Assembly: GCF_016772475.1 (NCBI RefSeq)
Contig: NZ_CP068595.1
Span: 4,030,001-4,094,000 of the forward strand
Length of the DNA stretch: 64,000 bases
Source: Paenibacillus sonchi
GTDB lineage: Bacteria > Bacillota > Bacilli > Paenibacillales > Paenibacillaceae
Direction of reading: 5' to 3'
The translations under genes and the position numbers were made by a program. Below are positions 17,478 through 26,700 of the stretch, in pieces. Position 1 is the first letter of the stretch; every line of letters starts with the position of its first letter. Below the pieces are notes generated by a model. The model was not told where the DNA came from. It saw only the letters and a program-made list of their open reading frames with translations, and ran no database searches.

Positions 17478-18367
17478 TCTGCATTCACCTCGCGGTCCCG
17501 GTCATAATAGTTCATGAAAATGTCCTCCAGATTCTGCGTAGAGATGTCGATGCTGCGTACGGCATAGTGGGCCAGCTCCTGTGTAAATGCCGCATAATCG
17601 CCCTGAATGGCGATCCGTACCCGGTTGCCTTCCTGTGATTCGACCTGCAGACCCGAAGCGGCAAACTGTGCGGCATCCTCCTGTGCTGCAAAGACCACCT
17701 CAAACAGCTTGCGCTGCATGGACTGCAGCTCGTGGATATTTTTGACGGTGACAATCCGGCCGTCCTTGATAATCGCAGCCCGGTCGCAGGTGCGTTCAAT
17801 CTCCTGAAAGCTGTGAGAGGACATGAGAAAGGTGGTTCCCGCTGCTTTTTCTTCCAATACCAGCTCAATAAATACCCGCTGCATCAGCGGGTCCAGACCG
17901 GAGGTCGGCTCATCCAGAATAATGAGCTTCGGGCTGTGCATGAAGGCGGCCACAATGCCGACCTTCTGTTTCATGCCTTTGGACATTTTGCGGATCGGTG
18001 TCGCGGCATCGAATTGCAGGCGCCGGATCAGGCGGTCACGCTTGGAGGTGTCCTTCACTCCCTGCATCGAGGTCATGAAATTGAGAAAGCTTGTGCCGGT
18101 CATGCCGTCGATAAAGTTAATCTCTCCCGGCAGATACCCGGCCAGCTTCTGCACCGTTCCCTGCCCCTTCCAGGCATCGAGCCCGCCGATCGTAACCGAG
18201 CCGCGATCCGGCTGCATGAACCCCATGATGTGACGGATGGTTGTGGATTTCCCTGCCCCGTTTGGTCCCAGGAATCCGAACACCTCGCCTTGATGAACCG
18301 TGAATGATACATTGTCAATGCCTCTGCCATTTGAAAACCGCTTGCTGAGCCCTTCAACCTTCAGCAT
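17474..18367 (-). CDS. ABC transporter ATP-binding protein
   Basis: 297-aa ATPase. Walker A GPNGAGKST at residues 34-42, signature region KMSKGMKQKVGI, Walker B LIILDEPTSGLD, H-loop SSHSFQEIE. The C-terminal 80 residues form the accessory domain common in ABC-2 ATPases. ATG is preceded by GGAGGTGGCGTC. It energises the permease encoded directly downstream. A clear promoter with overlapping 11-bp inverted repeat lies upstream, so expression is probably repressed by the divergently encoded TetR protein. Confidence 0.92.
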   Translation of the reverse strand: MLKVEGLSKRFSNGRGIDNVSFTVHQGEVFGFLGPNGAGKSTTIRHIMGFMQPDRGSVTIGGLDAWKGQGTVQKLAGYLPGEINFIDGMTGTSFLNFMTSMQGVKDTSKRDRLIRRLQFDAATPIRKMSKGMKQKVGIVAAFMHSPKLIILDEPTSGLDPLMQRVFIELVLEEKAAGTTFLMSSHSFQEIERTCDRAAIIKDGRIVTVKNIHELQSMQRKLFEVVFAAQEDAAQFAASGLQVESQEGNRVRIAIQGDYAAFTQELAHYAVRSIDISTQNLEDIFMNYYDRDREVNAE

Positions 18368-18386
18368 GACGCCACCTCCGCAACAA

Positions 18387-18418
18387 ATATGAAATATTAA
18401 CGCTTGGATATTTCATAT
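18387..18418. promoter_or_regulatory. Probable TetR operator
   Basis: Perfect 11-bp inverted repeat ATATGAAATAT (18387-18397) and ATATTTCATAT (18408-18418) with a 10-bp centre. It lies just downstream of the -10 of the ABC operon promoter, a classic repression position, in the divergent region shared with the TetR gene. Confidence 0.75.
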
Positions 18419-18421
18419 GTT

Positions 18422-18450
18422 ATAATAGTCCCGGGATTACGCGAAGTCAA
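18422..18450 (-). promoter_or_regulatory. Sigma-A promoter of the ABC-2 exporter operon
   Basis: On the minus strand TTGACT (18450-18445), 17-bp spacer, TATTAT (18427-18422). Directly followed by the inverted repeat at 18387-18418. Confidence 0.75.
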
Positions 18451-18534
18451 TATAATTATGAAATTATTTGTATTTTATATTTCATTATTTTTGGAATAGC
18501 ATATTTTCTATACAAGCCGCTTAGGAGGACGAAG

Positions 18535-19137
18535 ATGAACGGTTTTGAGAAGAGAGCAGCCCTGATCAAAAGCAAAATCATGAAGACAACCATGGAGCTG
18601 CTGAAGACTTGGGAGATCAAAAAACTGCGGATCGCCGATATTGCCAAGGCGGCAGGGGTGTCCCAGGTGACGATTTATAATTATTTTGGCAGCAAGGAGG
18701 CGCTGATCAGCGAATCCTTCAAGGATTTTGTGGAGGAATCCCTGCTGGAGTTCGAAGAAGAGATGCGGCAGCAGAAAACCTTGAAGGAGCGGATCACTTA
18801 TTTTATTTTCAAGGATAAGGAAACCTACTCTACCCTGGATCCCGCGCTTGTCAAAGAGATCATGTTCGACGATCAGGCTATGTACCAGTATATCCAGCAG
18901 CAGTATGATGACAGGGTGACGCCGCTGATGGTCCAAATGGTGGAGGAGGGCAAGGCCAGCGGAGAAATTTCGCAAAAGGTGTCCGTGGAAGCGGTGCTGG
19001 TAATGATCCAGATGTATATCAAGAGCTCCGGGGAAATGCTGGACAGTGTGGCGAAGCATGCGGACAAGGGAAATTTTCTGGATGAGCTGTTCCATATTTT
19101 TTTCTATGGGCTGTGCGGCTGGGGGCCGGAGGAATAA
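18535..19137 (+). CDS. TetR family transcriptional regulator
   Basis: 200-aa regulator. N-terminal helix-turn-helix: LRIADIAKAAGVSQVTIYNYFGSKEALISES around residues 36-66, the TetR signature. The rest is the helical ligand-binding domain. ATG is preceded by AGGAGGACGAAG. Divergent from the ABC exporter operon, with an 11-bp palindrome between them, so it most likely represses the exporter and perhaps itself until a ligand binds. Confidence 0.9.
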   Translation: MNGFEKRAALIKSKIMKTTMELLKTWEIKKLRIADIAKAAGVSQVTIYNYFGSKEALISESFKDFVEESLLEFEEEMRQQKTLKERITYFIFKDKETYSTLDPALVKEIMFDDQAMYQYIQQQYDDRVTPLMVQMVEEGKASGEISQKVSVEAVLVMIQMYIKSSGEMLDSVAKHADKGNFLDELFHIFFYGLCGWGPEE

Positions 19138-19193
19138 GGAAGAAGCCTCTAGAGTGTGGGGTGCGGGGCTGACATGAAGCAGGAAAAGCTGAA

Positions 19194-19242
19194 GCGGCTC
19201 CGGCTGAACAGGTACATCTGTTGACAGGCAGCCGGAGGCCGC
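19194..19242. terminator. Long hairpin between convergent genes
   Basis: GCGGCTCCGGCTG (19194-19206) pairs with CAGCCGGAGGCCGC (19229-19242), one bulge; the loop itself contains AACAG/CTGTT. No T-run. Sits between the TetR gene (+) and CBS gene (-). Confidence 0.5.
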
Positions 19243-19266
19243 ACCGGCCGGAAGGCCCGGTCCGGG

Positions 19267-19721
19267 TTAGAGCAGGGTTTTGAAGCTATGGCGGATCACA
19301 TCGCCGCGGCTGATAATGCCGACAAGCACCCGGTTCCGCTCGACCGGGACTTTTTTGATCTGTTTTTTGCCGAGAATGGTTGCAATTCTTTCAATATCTT
19401 CGTCCCAGGGAACAGTGATGACCTTCTTCTTGGCGATATCCATTACATTCAGGCTCAGCAGTCTGCGGGTCCGCTCCTCGAATTCCTCATTATCCCCCAC
19501 AAATACATTGATCTGAAAAAAGAATCGACGATCAGATCTTCATGTCTGCCGATATAACGCATGATATCCCCATCGCTTAAATAGGCGACGATTTCATTTC
19601 TATCATTGACCACAGGCATGCCGCTGATCCGGAATTGAATGCAGCGTTCGATAAAGGTCCGAACCGTATCGGCTTCCTTGACTTTGTATACTTGTCTGAT
19701 CATAAACTCATGAGCTTTCAT
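19267..19721 (-). CDS. CBS domain protein (frame broken at an A6 run)
   Basis: About 151 aa with two CBS domains, a module that binds adenosine nucleotides and regulates partner proteins. The first frame starts at ATG 19721 (GGAGGGACATT upstream) with MKAHEFMIRQVYKVKEADTV and ISGMPVVNDRNEIVAYLSDGDIMRYI. The second frame continues VGDNEEFEERTRRLL and then the second CBS unit, VPVERNRVLVGIISRGDVIRH. The break lies at the six A (19516-19521, T on the coding strand); one more base restores DSFFQINVFVGDNE. I treat this as one intact gene with a likely sequencing error. Its promoter region is shared with the divergent MarR gene. Confidence 0.82.
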
Positions 19722-19777
19722 AATGTCCCTCCGCAGCTTATCATTCCGGAAAATAACTTGTATAATGAAAGTATATA

Positions 19778-19792
19778 CTTGTATTATACAAG
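19778..19792. promoter_or_regulatory. Palindromic site between CBS and MarR genes
   Basis: CTTGTA TTA TACAAG, a perfect palindrome, with a related half CTTGTATAAT at 19757-19766. On the plus strand TTGTAT (19759-19764), 18 bp, TATTAT (19782-19787) could be a promoter overlapped by this site. Good candidate MarR operator. Confidence 0.6.
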
Positions 19793-19856
19793 CGGGAATG
19801 GTAATGTCAATGATCATAATATGTAGATACAACTCGAGAGGAAAGGATGCAACGTC

Positions 19857-20291
19857 ATGAATAATACAGTTGATGTCATAGAACTGGAGATGGCCATTCT
19901 GGTGCGCCGCCTGGTGTCCATGACCACTTATAAAAAGATCGGCAATCTGGACCGCTCCGCCTATCTGCTGCTGTATCAAATCGACTCCCACGGCTCGGCC
20001 GGGGTGAAGGCGCTGTCTGATGAATTCCACCTGGATATTTCGACGGTCAGCAGACAGGCCGCAGCGCTGGAGCAAAAGGGGTATGTAAGGCGTATCCCTG
20101 ACCCCGTTGACGGGCGGGCTTATTCGCTGGAGATGACGGAAGCGGGCCTTGAAGTGCTGAACGAGAACAAGAAGGCGCGGCAGGACAGCATCGGCAAAAT
20201 GCTCAGCAGCTGGAGCGATGGGGAACGCGTGATTTTTGGAGAGTTATTGCGGAAATTTAATATGGCCATTCTTGAAGAAGCATCAGAATAA
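19857..20291 (+). CDS. MarR family transcriptional regulator 1
   Basis: 144-aa winged-helix regulator. Recognition region GVKALSDEFHLDISTVSRQAAALEQKGYVRR at residues 42-72, wing with DPVDGRAYSLEMTEAG, then dimer helices. Start ATG follows GAAAGGATGCAACGTC. Its own promoter region carries a perfect palindrome, so autoregulation and joint control of the divergent CBS gene are likely. Ligand unknown. Confidence 0.9.
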   Translation: MNNTVDVIELEMAILVRRLVSMTTYKKIGNLDRSAYLLLYQIDSHGSAGVKALSDEFHLDISTVSRQAAALEQKGYVRRIPDPVDGRAYSLEMTEAGLEVLNENKKARQDSIGKMLSSWSDGERVIFGELLRKFNMAILEEASE

Positions 20292-20296
20292 GACAA

Positions 20297-20328
20297 GCCT
20301 GCCCCTGCGTGCGGGCGAATTTTTTTTT
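20297..20328 (+). terminator. Intrinsic terminator after MarR 1
   Basis: GCCTGC pairs with GCGGGC (one G-T wobble), followed by GAA and nine T. Confidence 0.7.
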
Positions 20329-20382
20329 ACGAAGCGTTTAGGCTATAATTACTTATGATAATTGAGCATATGAGGTGTACCG

Positions 20383-20856
20383 ATGACAGACGAAATGGAC
20401 GACTATGAGAATATTGATGCTTTAATAGAAGCGTTCCAGCAATTTTCCCGGTTGAACTGGCGCAGGAATTCCATATCCAGTCTGAAGCCGAGCGAGCTCC
20501 GGATGCTGGTATCGATCAGACAGGGCAATGAACGGGAAGACAGGAAAGGACAGACCGTCTCCGATCTCAGCAAGCAGCTTAAGGTTACTTCTCCTACGGT
20601 TACCCAAATGGTCAACAGTCTGATTTCCCAGGGTTACGCCATCCGCACTACAGATGCCCAGGACCGCCGGATCAGCGAGATTACACTGACAGACCGGGGC
20701 GAGCGCCTGGCGGAGCTGGTTACGGTGAGAACCCATGAAACCTTTAAGGGAATGATTGATTATCTGGGCAAGGAGCCGAGCGACACCCTTAGACAGCTGC
20801 TGAACGGCGTGTATGAATATTTTGAACAGTTGAATAACCGGCAGGACGAATTTTAA
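20383..20856 (+). CDS. MarR family transcriptional regulator 2
   Basis: 157-aa MarR protein with winged helix QTVSDLSKQLKVTSPTVTQMVNSLISQGYAIR and wing DAQDRRISEITLTDRG. Start ATG has TGAGGTGTACC upstream. It converges on the MFS drug exporter gene and may regulate it, although another MarR gene is divergent from that exporter and a better candidate. Intact, normal length. Confidence 0.9.
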   Translation: MTDEMDDYENIDALIEAFQQFSRLNWRRNSISSLKPSELRMLVSIRQGNEREDRKGQTVSDLSKQLKVTSPTVTQMVNSLISQGYAIRTTDAQDRRISEITLTDRGERLAELVTVRTHETFKGMIDYLGKEPSDTLRQLLNGVYEYFEQLNNRQDEF

Positions 20857-20870
20857 CCCCCGCATATAAA

Positions 20871-20908
20871 AGAGATGCCCCGCAGCTTTCGCTGTTGAGG
20901 ACATCTCT
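20871..20908 (-). terminator. Terminator between convergent MarR 2 and MFS genes
   Basis: AGAGATG (20871-20877) pairs with CATCTCT (20902-20908) with inner CAGC/GCTG. On the minus strand the hairpin is followed by TTTTATATG, so it mainly ends the MFS transcript. Confidence 0.75.
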
Positions 20909-20930
20909 CCCGAAGGACTGCTATCTGTGC

Positions 20931-22562
20931 TTATTGCACAGCAGGCGCCTGTTCCTTCAGCTTGCTGTCTACGCCTTTTTCCCCGGCTTTGGCCTCTGTT
21001 CTGGCTTCGCTGGACCGCAGCGGAATCTCTTTGAGGAATACCACCAGAAGTGCCGCAATGACCAGAAGCGCTGTACCGCTCAGGAAGACAACCGTCAAGG
21101 AATCGCTCAGAGCGGACCGCAGCATCTCAATCAGCTGGTTGAACAGAGGCTGGATCTGTTCCGGCAGTGTCGCATGCAGCTCCTTGAGCTTGGGCTGATC
21201 CAGCAGCATTTGCGGATTCATGAATGCCGACAGCTGCCGGGCGGATTCGGCATCGAGTTTGGACATATCGGGACCCTGCCCCGAATGAACCGCATTCTCC
21301 AGCTTATGTGACAGAGTCGTGTTCATGACCGTGCCCATAATGGCAATACCGATCGTGCCGCCCAGGTTGCGGAACAGCGTTGAGGTGGCAGTAGCGACAC
21401 CCAGCATAGCCGGTGCAACCGCGTTCTGCACGGTCAACGTAAATACCGGCATGGCAAGACCCAGACCAATCCCGAAGATGATCATGCTGGCTACGGCCAT
21501 CGCAATACTGTTCATAAAGGCCATGATCAGCATCGCCGCGACCATAAACGGCATGCCGATCAGCGCATACCGCTTGTATTTTCCCGATTTGGAAATCCAG
21601 CGGCCGACCAGTGTGCTCAGCACAATCATCATCAGCGACATCGGCATATTGATAAAGCCGGAATTGGTAGGCGATACACCTTCTACGCCCTGAACGAAGA
21701 ACGGCAGATAGATCATAGCCCCCATCATGCCGGCATTCATCAGAAAGCCGATAATCATCGACAGGGATATGATCGAATTTTTGAACAGCGAGAGCGGCAG
21801 CACCGGGCTTTTGGCTTTTCGCTCGATCAGAATCAGAATGACCGCGAAGACTGCCGCAGCTGCGAACAGGCTGAGAATTTGCGGCGATCCCCAGTCATAT
21901 TGGGTGCCTGCCCAGGAGAATCCGAGCAGCAGGGCCACAATGCTGAGCGAGAGGAAGAGCGATCCCGGATAGTCGATGGATTCGGAAGCGGCGCGTGTGG
22001 TTGTAGGAAACATTCTCCAGATCATGACAAAGGCCACAAGGCCCAGCGGCAGGAAGATCCAGAAGATCCATTTCCAGGCCATATGGTCAATCATGAAGCC
22101 CCCGAGGGTTGGCCCGATGACGCTGGAGAATCCGAACATCGCCATCATGATTCCCGTCCACTTGGCTCTTTCCCTTGGAGCAAACAAATCCCCTACGGCG
22201 GTTACAGTCGCGGACATCAGAATCCCGCCGCCGACCCCCTGAATCCCGCGGTAAGCGATCATTTGAAAGATGTTGGCCGACAGTCCGGACAGAAAAGCCC
22301 CGATCACGAAAATAATAATCCCGGCAAGCAAGAACGGCTTTCGTCCATAAATGTCGGACAGCTTGCCGACAAGCACCGTAGCGATAGTGGAGGTAAGCAT
22401 ATAGATGGTGATGACCCAGGTGTAATGCTCAATCCCTCCCAGCATCGCAATAATGCGCGGCATCGCGGTGCCCACAATCGTCTGGTTGATTGCCGCGAAA
22501 AACATGGCTGCCATTAATGCGATCATAATGGTAACCTTTTTCTTTTGCGTGAGATGCTCCAC
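20931..22562 (-). CDS. DHA2-type MFS multidrug exporter
   Basis: 543-aa membrane protein with about 14 hydrophobic segments, as in EmrB/QacA drug-proton antiporters. Seen: MFFAAINQTIVGTAMPRI in helix 1, motif A GKLSDIYGRKPFLL, RGIQGVGGGILMS, GPTLGGF (motif C-like). A soluble loop of about 60 residues precedes the last helix, and the C-terminus is polar. Start is GTG with GGAGAGGAATCATT upstream. Divergent from a MarR gene with operator-like TTAG-CTAA sites between, so likely drug-induced export under MarR control. Confidence 0.92.
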   Translation of the reverse strand: MEHLTQKKKVTIMIALMAAMFFAAINQTIVGTAMPRIIAMLGGIEHYTWVITIYMLTSTIATVLVGKLSDIYGRKPFLLAGIIIFVIGAFLSGLSANIFQMIAYRGIQGVGGGILMSATVTAVGDLFAPRERAKWTGIMMAMFGFSSVIGPTLGGFMIDHMAWKWIFWIFLPLGLVAFVMIWRMFPTTTRAASESIDYPGSLFLSLSIVALLLGFSWAGTQYDWGSPQILSLFAAAAVFAVILILIERKAKSPVLPLSLFKNSIISLSMIIGFLMNAGMMGAMIYLPFFVQGVEGVSPTNSGFINMPMSLMMIVLSTLVGRWISKSGKYKRYALIGMPFMVAAMLIMAFMNSIAMAVASMIIFGIGLGLAMPVFTLTVQNAVAPAMLGVATATSTLFRNLGGTIGIAIMGTVMNTTLSHKLENAVHSGQGPDMSKLDAESARQLSAFMNPQMLLDQPKLKELHATLPEQIQPLFNQLIEMLRSALSDSLTVVFLSGTALLVIAALLVVFLKEIPLRSSEARTEAKAGEKGVDSKLKEQAPAVQ

Positions 22563-22586
22563 AATGATTCCTCTCCTTTATTCTAA

Positions 22587-22599
22587 TTAGGTAGGCTAA
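22587..22599. promoter_or_regulatory. Probable MarR-type operator between MFS and marR 3
   Basis: TTAGGTAGGCTAA, a TTAG-N5-CTAA palindrome. A related sequence TAGGTAGGTAATCTAA lies at 22690-22705, near marR. Both sit in the AT-rich divergent region and share GTAGG. Confidence 0.5.
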
Positions 22600-22760
22600 C
22601 TATCTTTTATGTATCATACAAAAAATAAAAGCATAGTACAACTAAATAATTTTTTAAATTTAGATGAGTTGTTCTTGATTTTTGTGAAATAGGTAGGTAA
22701 TCTAAATAAAATGAGGTTGTTTTCCGTCCTCTGCTCCCAACCATAAACCGGAGGTGCCTT

Positions 22761-23278
22761 ATGGATACCCAGGACAGTCAAGAGAGAAAGCTGCTCATTG
22801 CACTGGAAAATATAAAACGTCTGACTACGCGTACCCAACTGTTTGCCTCAATTCCGCGTGCGGAATTTTTGACAATGTTCGTGATTAACGCCAGCATGCA
22901 AAAAGCGGAACAGGAGAAGGAAGCCTCCCCGGGGTGATGATCTCCAAATTAAGCGAGCTGCTCCTGATCAGCAGGCCTACCGCTTCGCAAATGATCAGCA
23001 GCATGGAAGAGAAAGGATATACCCGGCGGGTGATGTCTACATCGGACCGCAGAGTGATCTACATTTGTCTAACGGAGAAGGGCCAGGCCGTTCTGCAGAT
23101 GAATTTGGCCCGTTATTCCGGTGTTCTAAATGAGATCATCGAGAAAGTAGGCCGGAAGGAAATCGATCAGCTGATTTTTCTGTGTGACCGGTTCCAGGAA
23201 GTGGTGAACGAAGTGAAGCCCCGGCTGCTCGATAATCTTCAGTCTGCGGAGGAGCATCCTGTCGAAGAGCCGGTGTAG
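22761..23278 (+). CDS. MarR family regulator 3 (frame broken at a G4 run)
   Basis: About 172 aa once corrected. The first frame starts ATG 22761 with GGAGGTGCCTT upstream and runs MDTQDSQERKLLIALENIKR to ...QEKEASPG, then stops. The second frame continues MISKLSELLLISRPTASQMISSMEEKGYTRR, the winged-helix recognition region, and TSDRRVIYICLTEKGQ. One extra G in the GGGG at 22931-22934 joins them as ASPGVMISKL. I treat it as one intact gene. Divergent from the MFS exporter, so it is the best candidate for its repressor. Confidence 0.82.
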
Positions 23279-23321
23279 TTGTACAGTTGTGTTGATTGGT
23301 GAGTGCTTGATGGAAGTTCGG

Positions 23322-23356
23322 AACCCTGAGGGGATTAATCCCTCTCGGGGTTTTTT
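23322..23356 (+). terminator. Intrinsic terminator after marR 3
   Basis: AACCCTGAGGG pairs with CCCTCTCGGGGTT across GATTAAT, followed by six T. Confidence 0.85.
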
Positions 23357-23558
23357 GTATAGAAAATGATGATTGGGACAAGCGGCGGCGGACGAAAACT
23401 TAATGGCAGGTAAGCACGTAGTCCCACTGTACGGTGAAATGAGAGGTAAAAATACCTTTGAATTCGGTGATTTCGGGCTGCGGGGGAATGGGAGGTGTAA
23501 GTCCTTGTAAGGAATTCTGGCTGTTTTGGCGGGATTTGCCCCCTGGGAACCGGGAGAG

Positions 23559-23638
23559 CTGTACGCTGGACACCGCAATTGTACCTATTCAAACGGGGCG
23601 GCTCCCCCTATGATCTTCTCGTATGGAAAGCGCTACCA
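23559..23638 (+). promoter_or_regulatory. 80-bp promoter module with cre-like site, copy 1
   Basis: Matches 30741-30820 over 80 bp: CTGTACGC, GTACCT-TTCAA, CCCCTATGATC, CTCGT and AAAGCGCTA-CA are all shared at the same spacing (one 1-bp shift). TATGAT at 23609-23614 is the likely -10. GGAAAGCGCTACCA at 23625-23638 fits the CcpA cre consensus TGWNANCGNTNWCA with two mismatches and lies just after the -10. The rest of the 23357-23716 gap shows no gene. Confidence 0.7.
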
Positions 23639-23678
23639 TCCAGGGGCGGATTTCCATGCGGATGAGTCTGGCAGAATT

Positions 23679-23692
23679 GGAAAGCGCTTTAT
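23679..23692 (+). promoter_or_regulatory. Second cre-like site before the GH27 gene
   Basis: GGAAAGCGCTTTAT shares the AAAGCGCTTT core of the cre consensus, three mismatches at the ends. About 25 bp upstream of the TTG start. Confidence 0.4.
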
Positions 23693-23716
23693 AAACTGCG
23701 AGGGGAGCTGGGAGAT

Positions 23717-26700
23717 TTGAAGTCTTTGGCTAAAAGGATCGGGATCAGTCTGCTGCTGTTTATGATGGTGGCTGTACAGTCTGGAGTGGCGGGAACCACA
23801 AGGAACGTGGCGGAGGCGGCGGACAAATCATTGGCACAGAAGCCGTATATGGGCTGGAGCAGCTACAGCATGCAGGTGTATGACCCATCCGGCAGCTGGA
23901 TCTCGGCGGAGAGCATCAAAAAACAGTCCGACGCCATGCATGAGAAGCTGCAAAAGCACGGCTATGAGTATATTAATATTGATGCGGGCTGGAATGGGGG
24001 CATGGATGAATACGGCCGGCCTTTACCTAACACTGAGCGTTATCCGGACGGTTTTCAGGAGGTTATTGATTATGTGCATAACAACGGGCAGAAGATCGGC
24101 ATTTACCTGATTCCGGGCCTGTCGATTGAAGCGTACAACAACGATCTTGAAATCTACGGTACCAACGGGGAATGCCGGGTACGCGATATTGCGGTACAGC
24201 CGCTGAAAATTATGGATTACTGGAACTCCTACACCTACAAAATCGACTTCAGCAACCCCTGCGCCCAGAAGTATATCGACTCCATTGCCGATCTTCTTGG
24301 GGAATGGGGCATAGACTTCTTGAAGTTCGACAGTGTAACTCCAGGATCGGGGATCAACAACCTCAGCCGTGATGCACGCGGAGATGTCGAGGCCTGGTCC
24401 AAGGCGCTGGCGAGGCATGATATCTGGTTCGAGCTTTCATGGGCGCTGGACCACAACTATGTGGATTTCTGGAAAAAATTTGCCAACGGCTGGCGGATTC
24501 AGTGGGATGTGGAATCCTATGACAGCAACATCGGATTGACCCAGTGGGCCAATATTGCCAGGCTGTTCCCGGATGCGGCCATCTGGTGGAGGGATGCCGG
24601 TCCCGGCGGCTGGAATGATTTTGATTCCCTGAATGTCGGGAACGGCGCTATGGACGGATTGACGAAGGATGAGCGGAAGACGGCCATGACCTTCTGGGCG
24701 GTTTCTGCGGCACAGCTCTATCTCGGCAACGATATGACCCGGCTGGATGATTATGGCCTGGAGCTGCTGACCAACGACGAGGTAATCGCCGTTAATCAGG
24801 CCGGGCATCCGGCTCACCCGTTGTCGATGGATACCCAGCAGCAGGTCTGGTATGCCAACAATGGAGACGGAACCTATAATGTCGCCTTGTTCAACCTCGG
24901 CAGCCGCAGCGCCGCAGTGGATGTGAAATGGAGCGACATTGGCCTTGCGGGGCCGGCTTCGGTCCGCGATCTGTGGAGCCACAGTGAGCTGGGCACCTTC
25001 GATACGGGCTTCAGCGGGGGGTGCTGGAACCCCATGCTTCCCGGATGCTCAAGGTAACGGCCAAGAGCGGCATCTCTACCGTCAACGATGATGATACGAA
25101 TGTCCGGTACACCGGCTCCTGGCAGCGCAATGGAGGCAAGGAGCAGACACCGGGTTCACAGGATATCACTGTGAAGATCACGGATTCGGCGGGAGCTCCC
25201 GGGGACGGCCAGCCGGGTGGAGAGCTTCCACCGAACCCGGTTACCCGTTCGGTGTACATTAACGACAATGACAGCGGAATTGTGTACAACGGCTCCTGGT
25301 CCTCGCAGTCCGGAAGAACCGCCGGAGATTACGGGGCGGATGTGCACTACACTGAGACAGACGGCGATTCCTTCGTGTACACCTTCAAAGGCACGGGCAT
25401 TGACCTGCTGACGGAGAAGGATTCCTCGCAAGGGGATGTGCTGGTCTATCTGGATGATGCCGCGAGTCCGCAGACGGTAAGCACCTATACCCCAGGGGCC
25501 AAGGAAGCCCAGCAAGCGGTTTACAGTGCCACAGGCCTTGCGGATGGGGAACATACACTCAAGGTGGTCAAAGGCTCAGGCCAGTATATGCTGCTGGATG
25601 CGCTGAAGATCAGCGTCAATCAACTGCTTGACTCTGTTACGGGAAGCTTCGACAAGGCGCCTGACAAGCAGGCTGATGTAGCGGTAACGCTGCCTGCGGG
25701 CAGCGACTCCCTGCTGGAGATCAAAAACGGCGGCACTGCATTGGTAAAAGGAAGCGACTATACCGCCAGCGGAGGCGTTGTGAAGATCAGGAAGGAGTAT
25801 CTTTTTAATCTGCCATCGGGCACTGCGGAGCTCACGTTCTTTTTCGACGGAGGTGCAAGCGAGGTGCTGACGGTGAATATCACCGGCTCCGCTTCGGTCC
25901 GCTACTCGATGATTAACAATGACGATCCGGCGATTGCCTACAACGGCTCCTGGTCACGCAGTACCGGCAGAGGAATGGGCGATTACAAGGATGATGTACA
26001 ATACACCGAGACAAATGGCGATTCCTTCGAATACACCTTTAGAGGCACAGGCATCCAGTTGTATACAGAAAGAGATACTTCTCAAGGCGACATGGATATT
26101 TATGTGGACAATCAGTTCCAGCAAACAGTCAGCGCTTATCATGACGGGCGGCAGGCCCAGCAGAACCTGTTCAGCATTACAGGTCTGCCCGAAGGCTTCC
26201 ATACCCTGAAGGCCGTGAAAAAATCAGGCACCTTCATGCTGCTGGATATGCTCAAGGTGGAAATTCCCGACCTGGTGAGCCCGGTGGAAGCCGCCTTTGA
26301 CAGAGCTGCCTCCGCAGATATCGAAGTGAAGCTGCTGCGTCAGCCGGAGCTGTTCGGCGGCATCAGCCAGGGCACCTATAAGCTGGTGGAGGGCACAGAT
26401 TATACACTTACAGGAGACACAGTAACGCTCAAGCAGGCGTATCTCGCCGCGCAGTCCGAGGGCAGCCTGCAGTTGAAATTCGCCTTTACCGGCGATTATC
26501 AGAATGATGTTCACTATACGGAAACGGACGGTGATTATTTCGAGTATACGTTCAGCGGCACCGGAATCGAGCTGCTTGGACCTAAAGGGCCCGATATGGG
26601 AGATATGGAAATCTACCTGGACGGAGCATCCGTTCAGACCGTAAGCGCCTACAGCGATAACCGGCAGATTCTGCAGAGGTTGTTCAGCCTGGAAAAGCTG

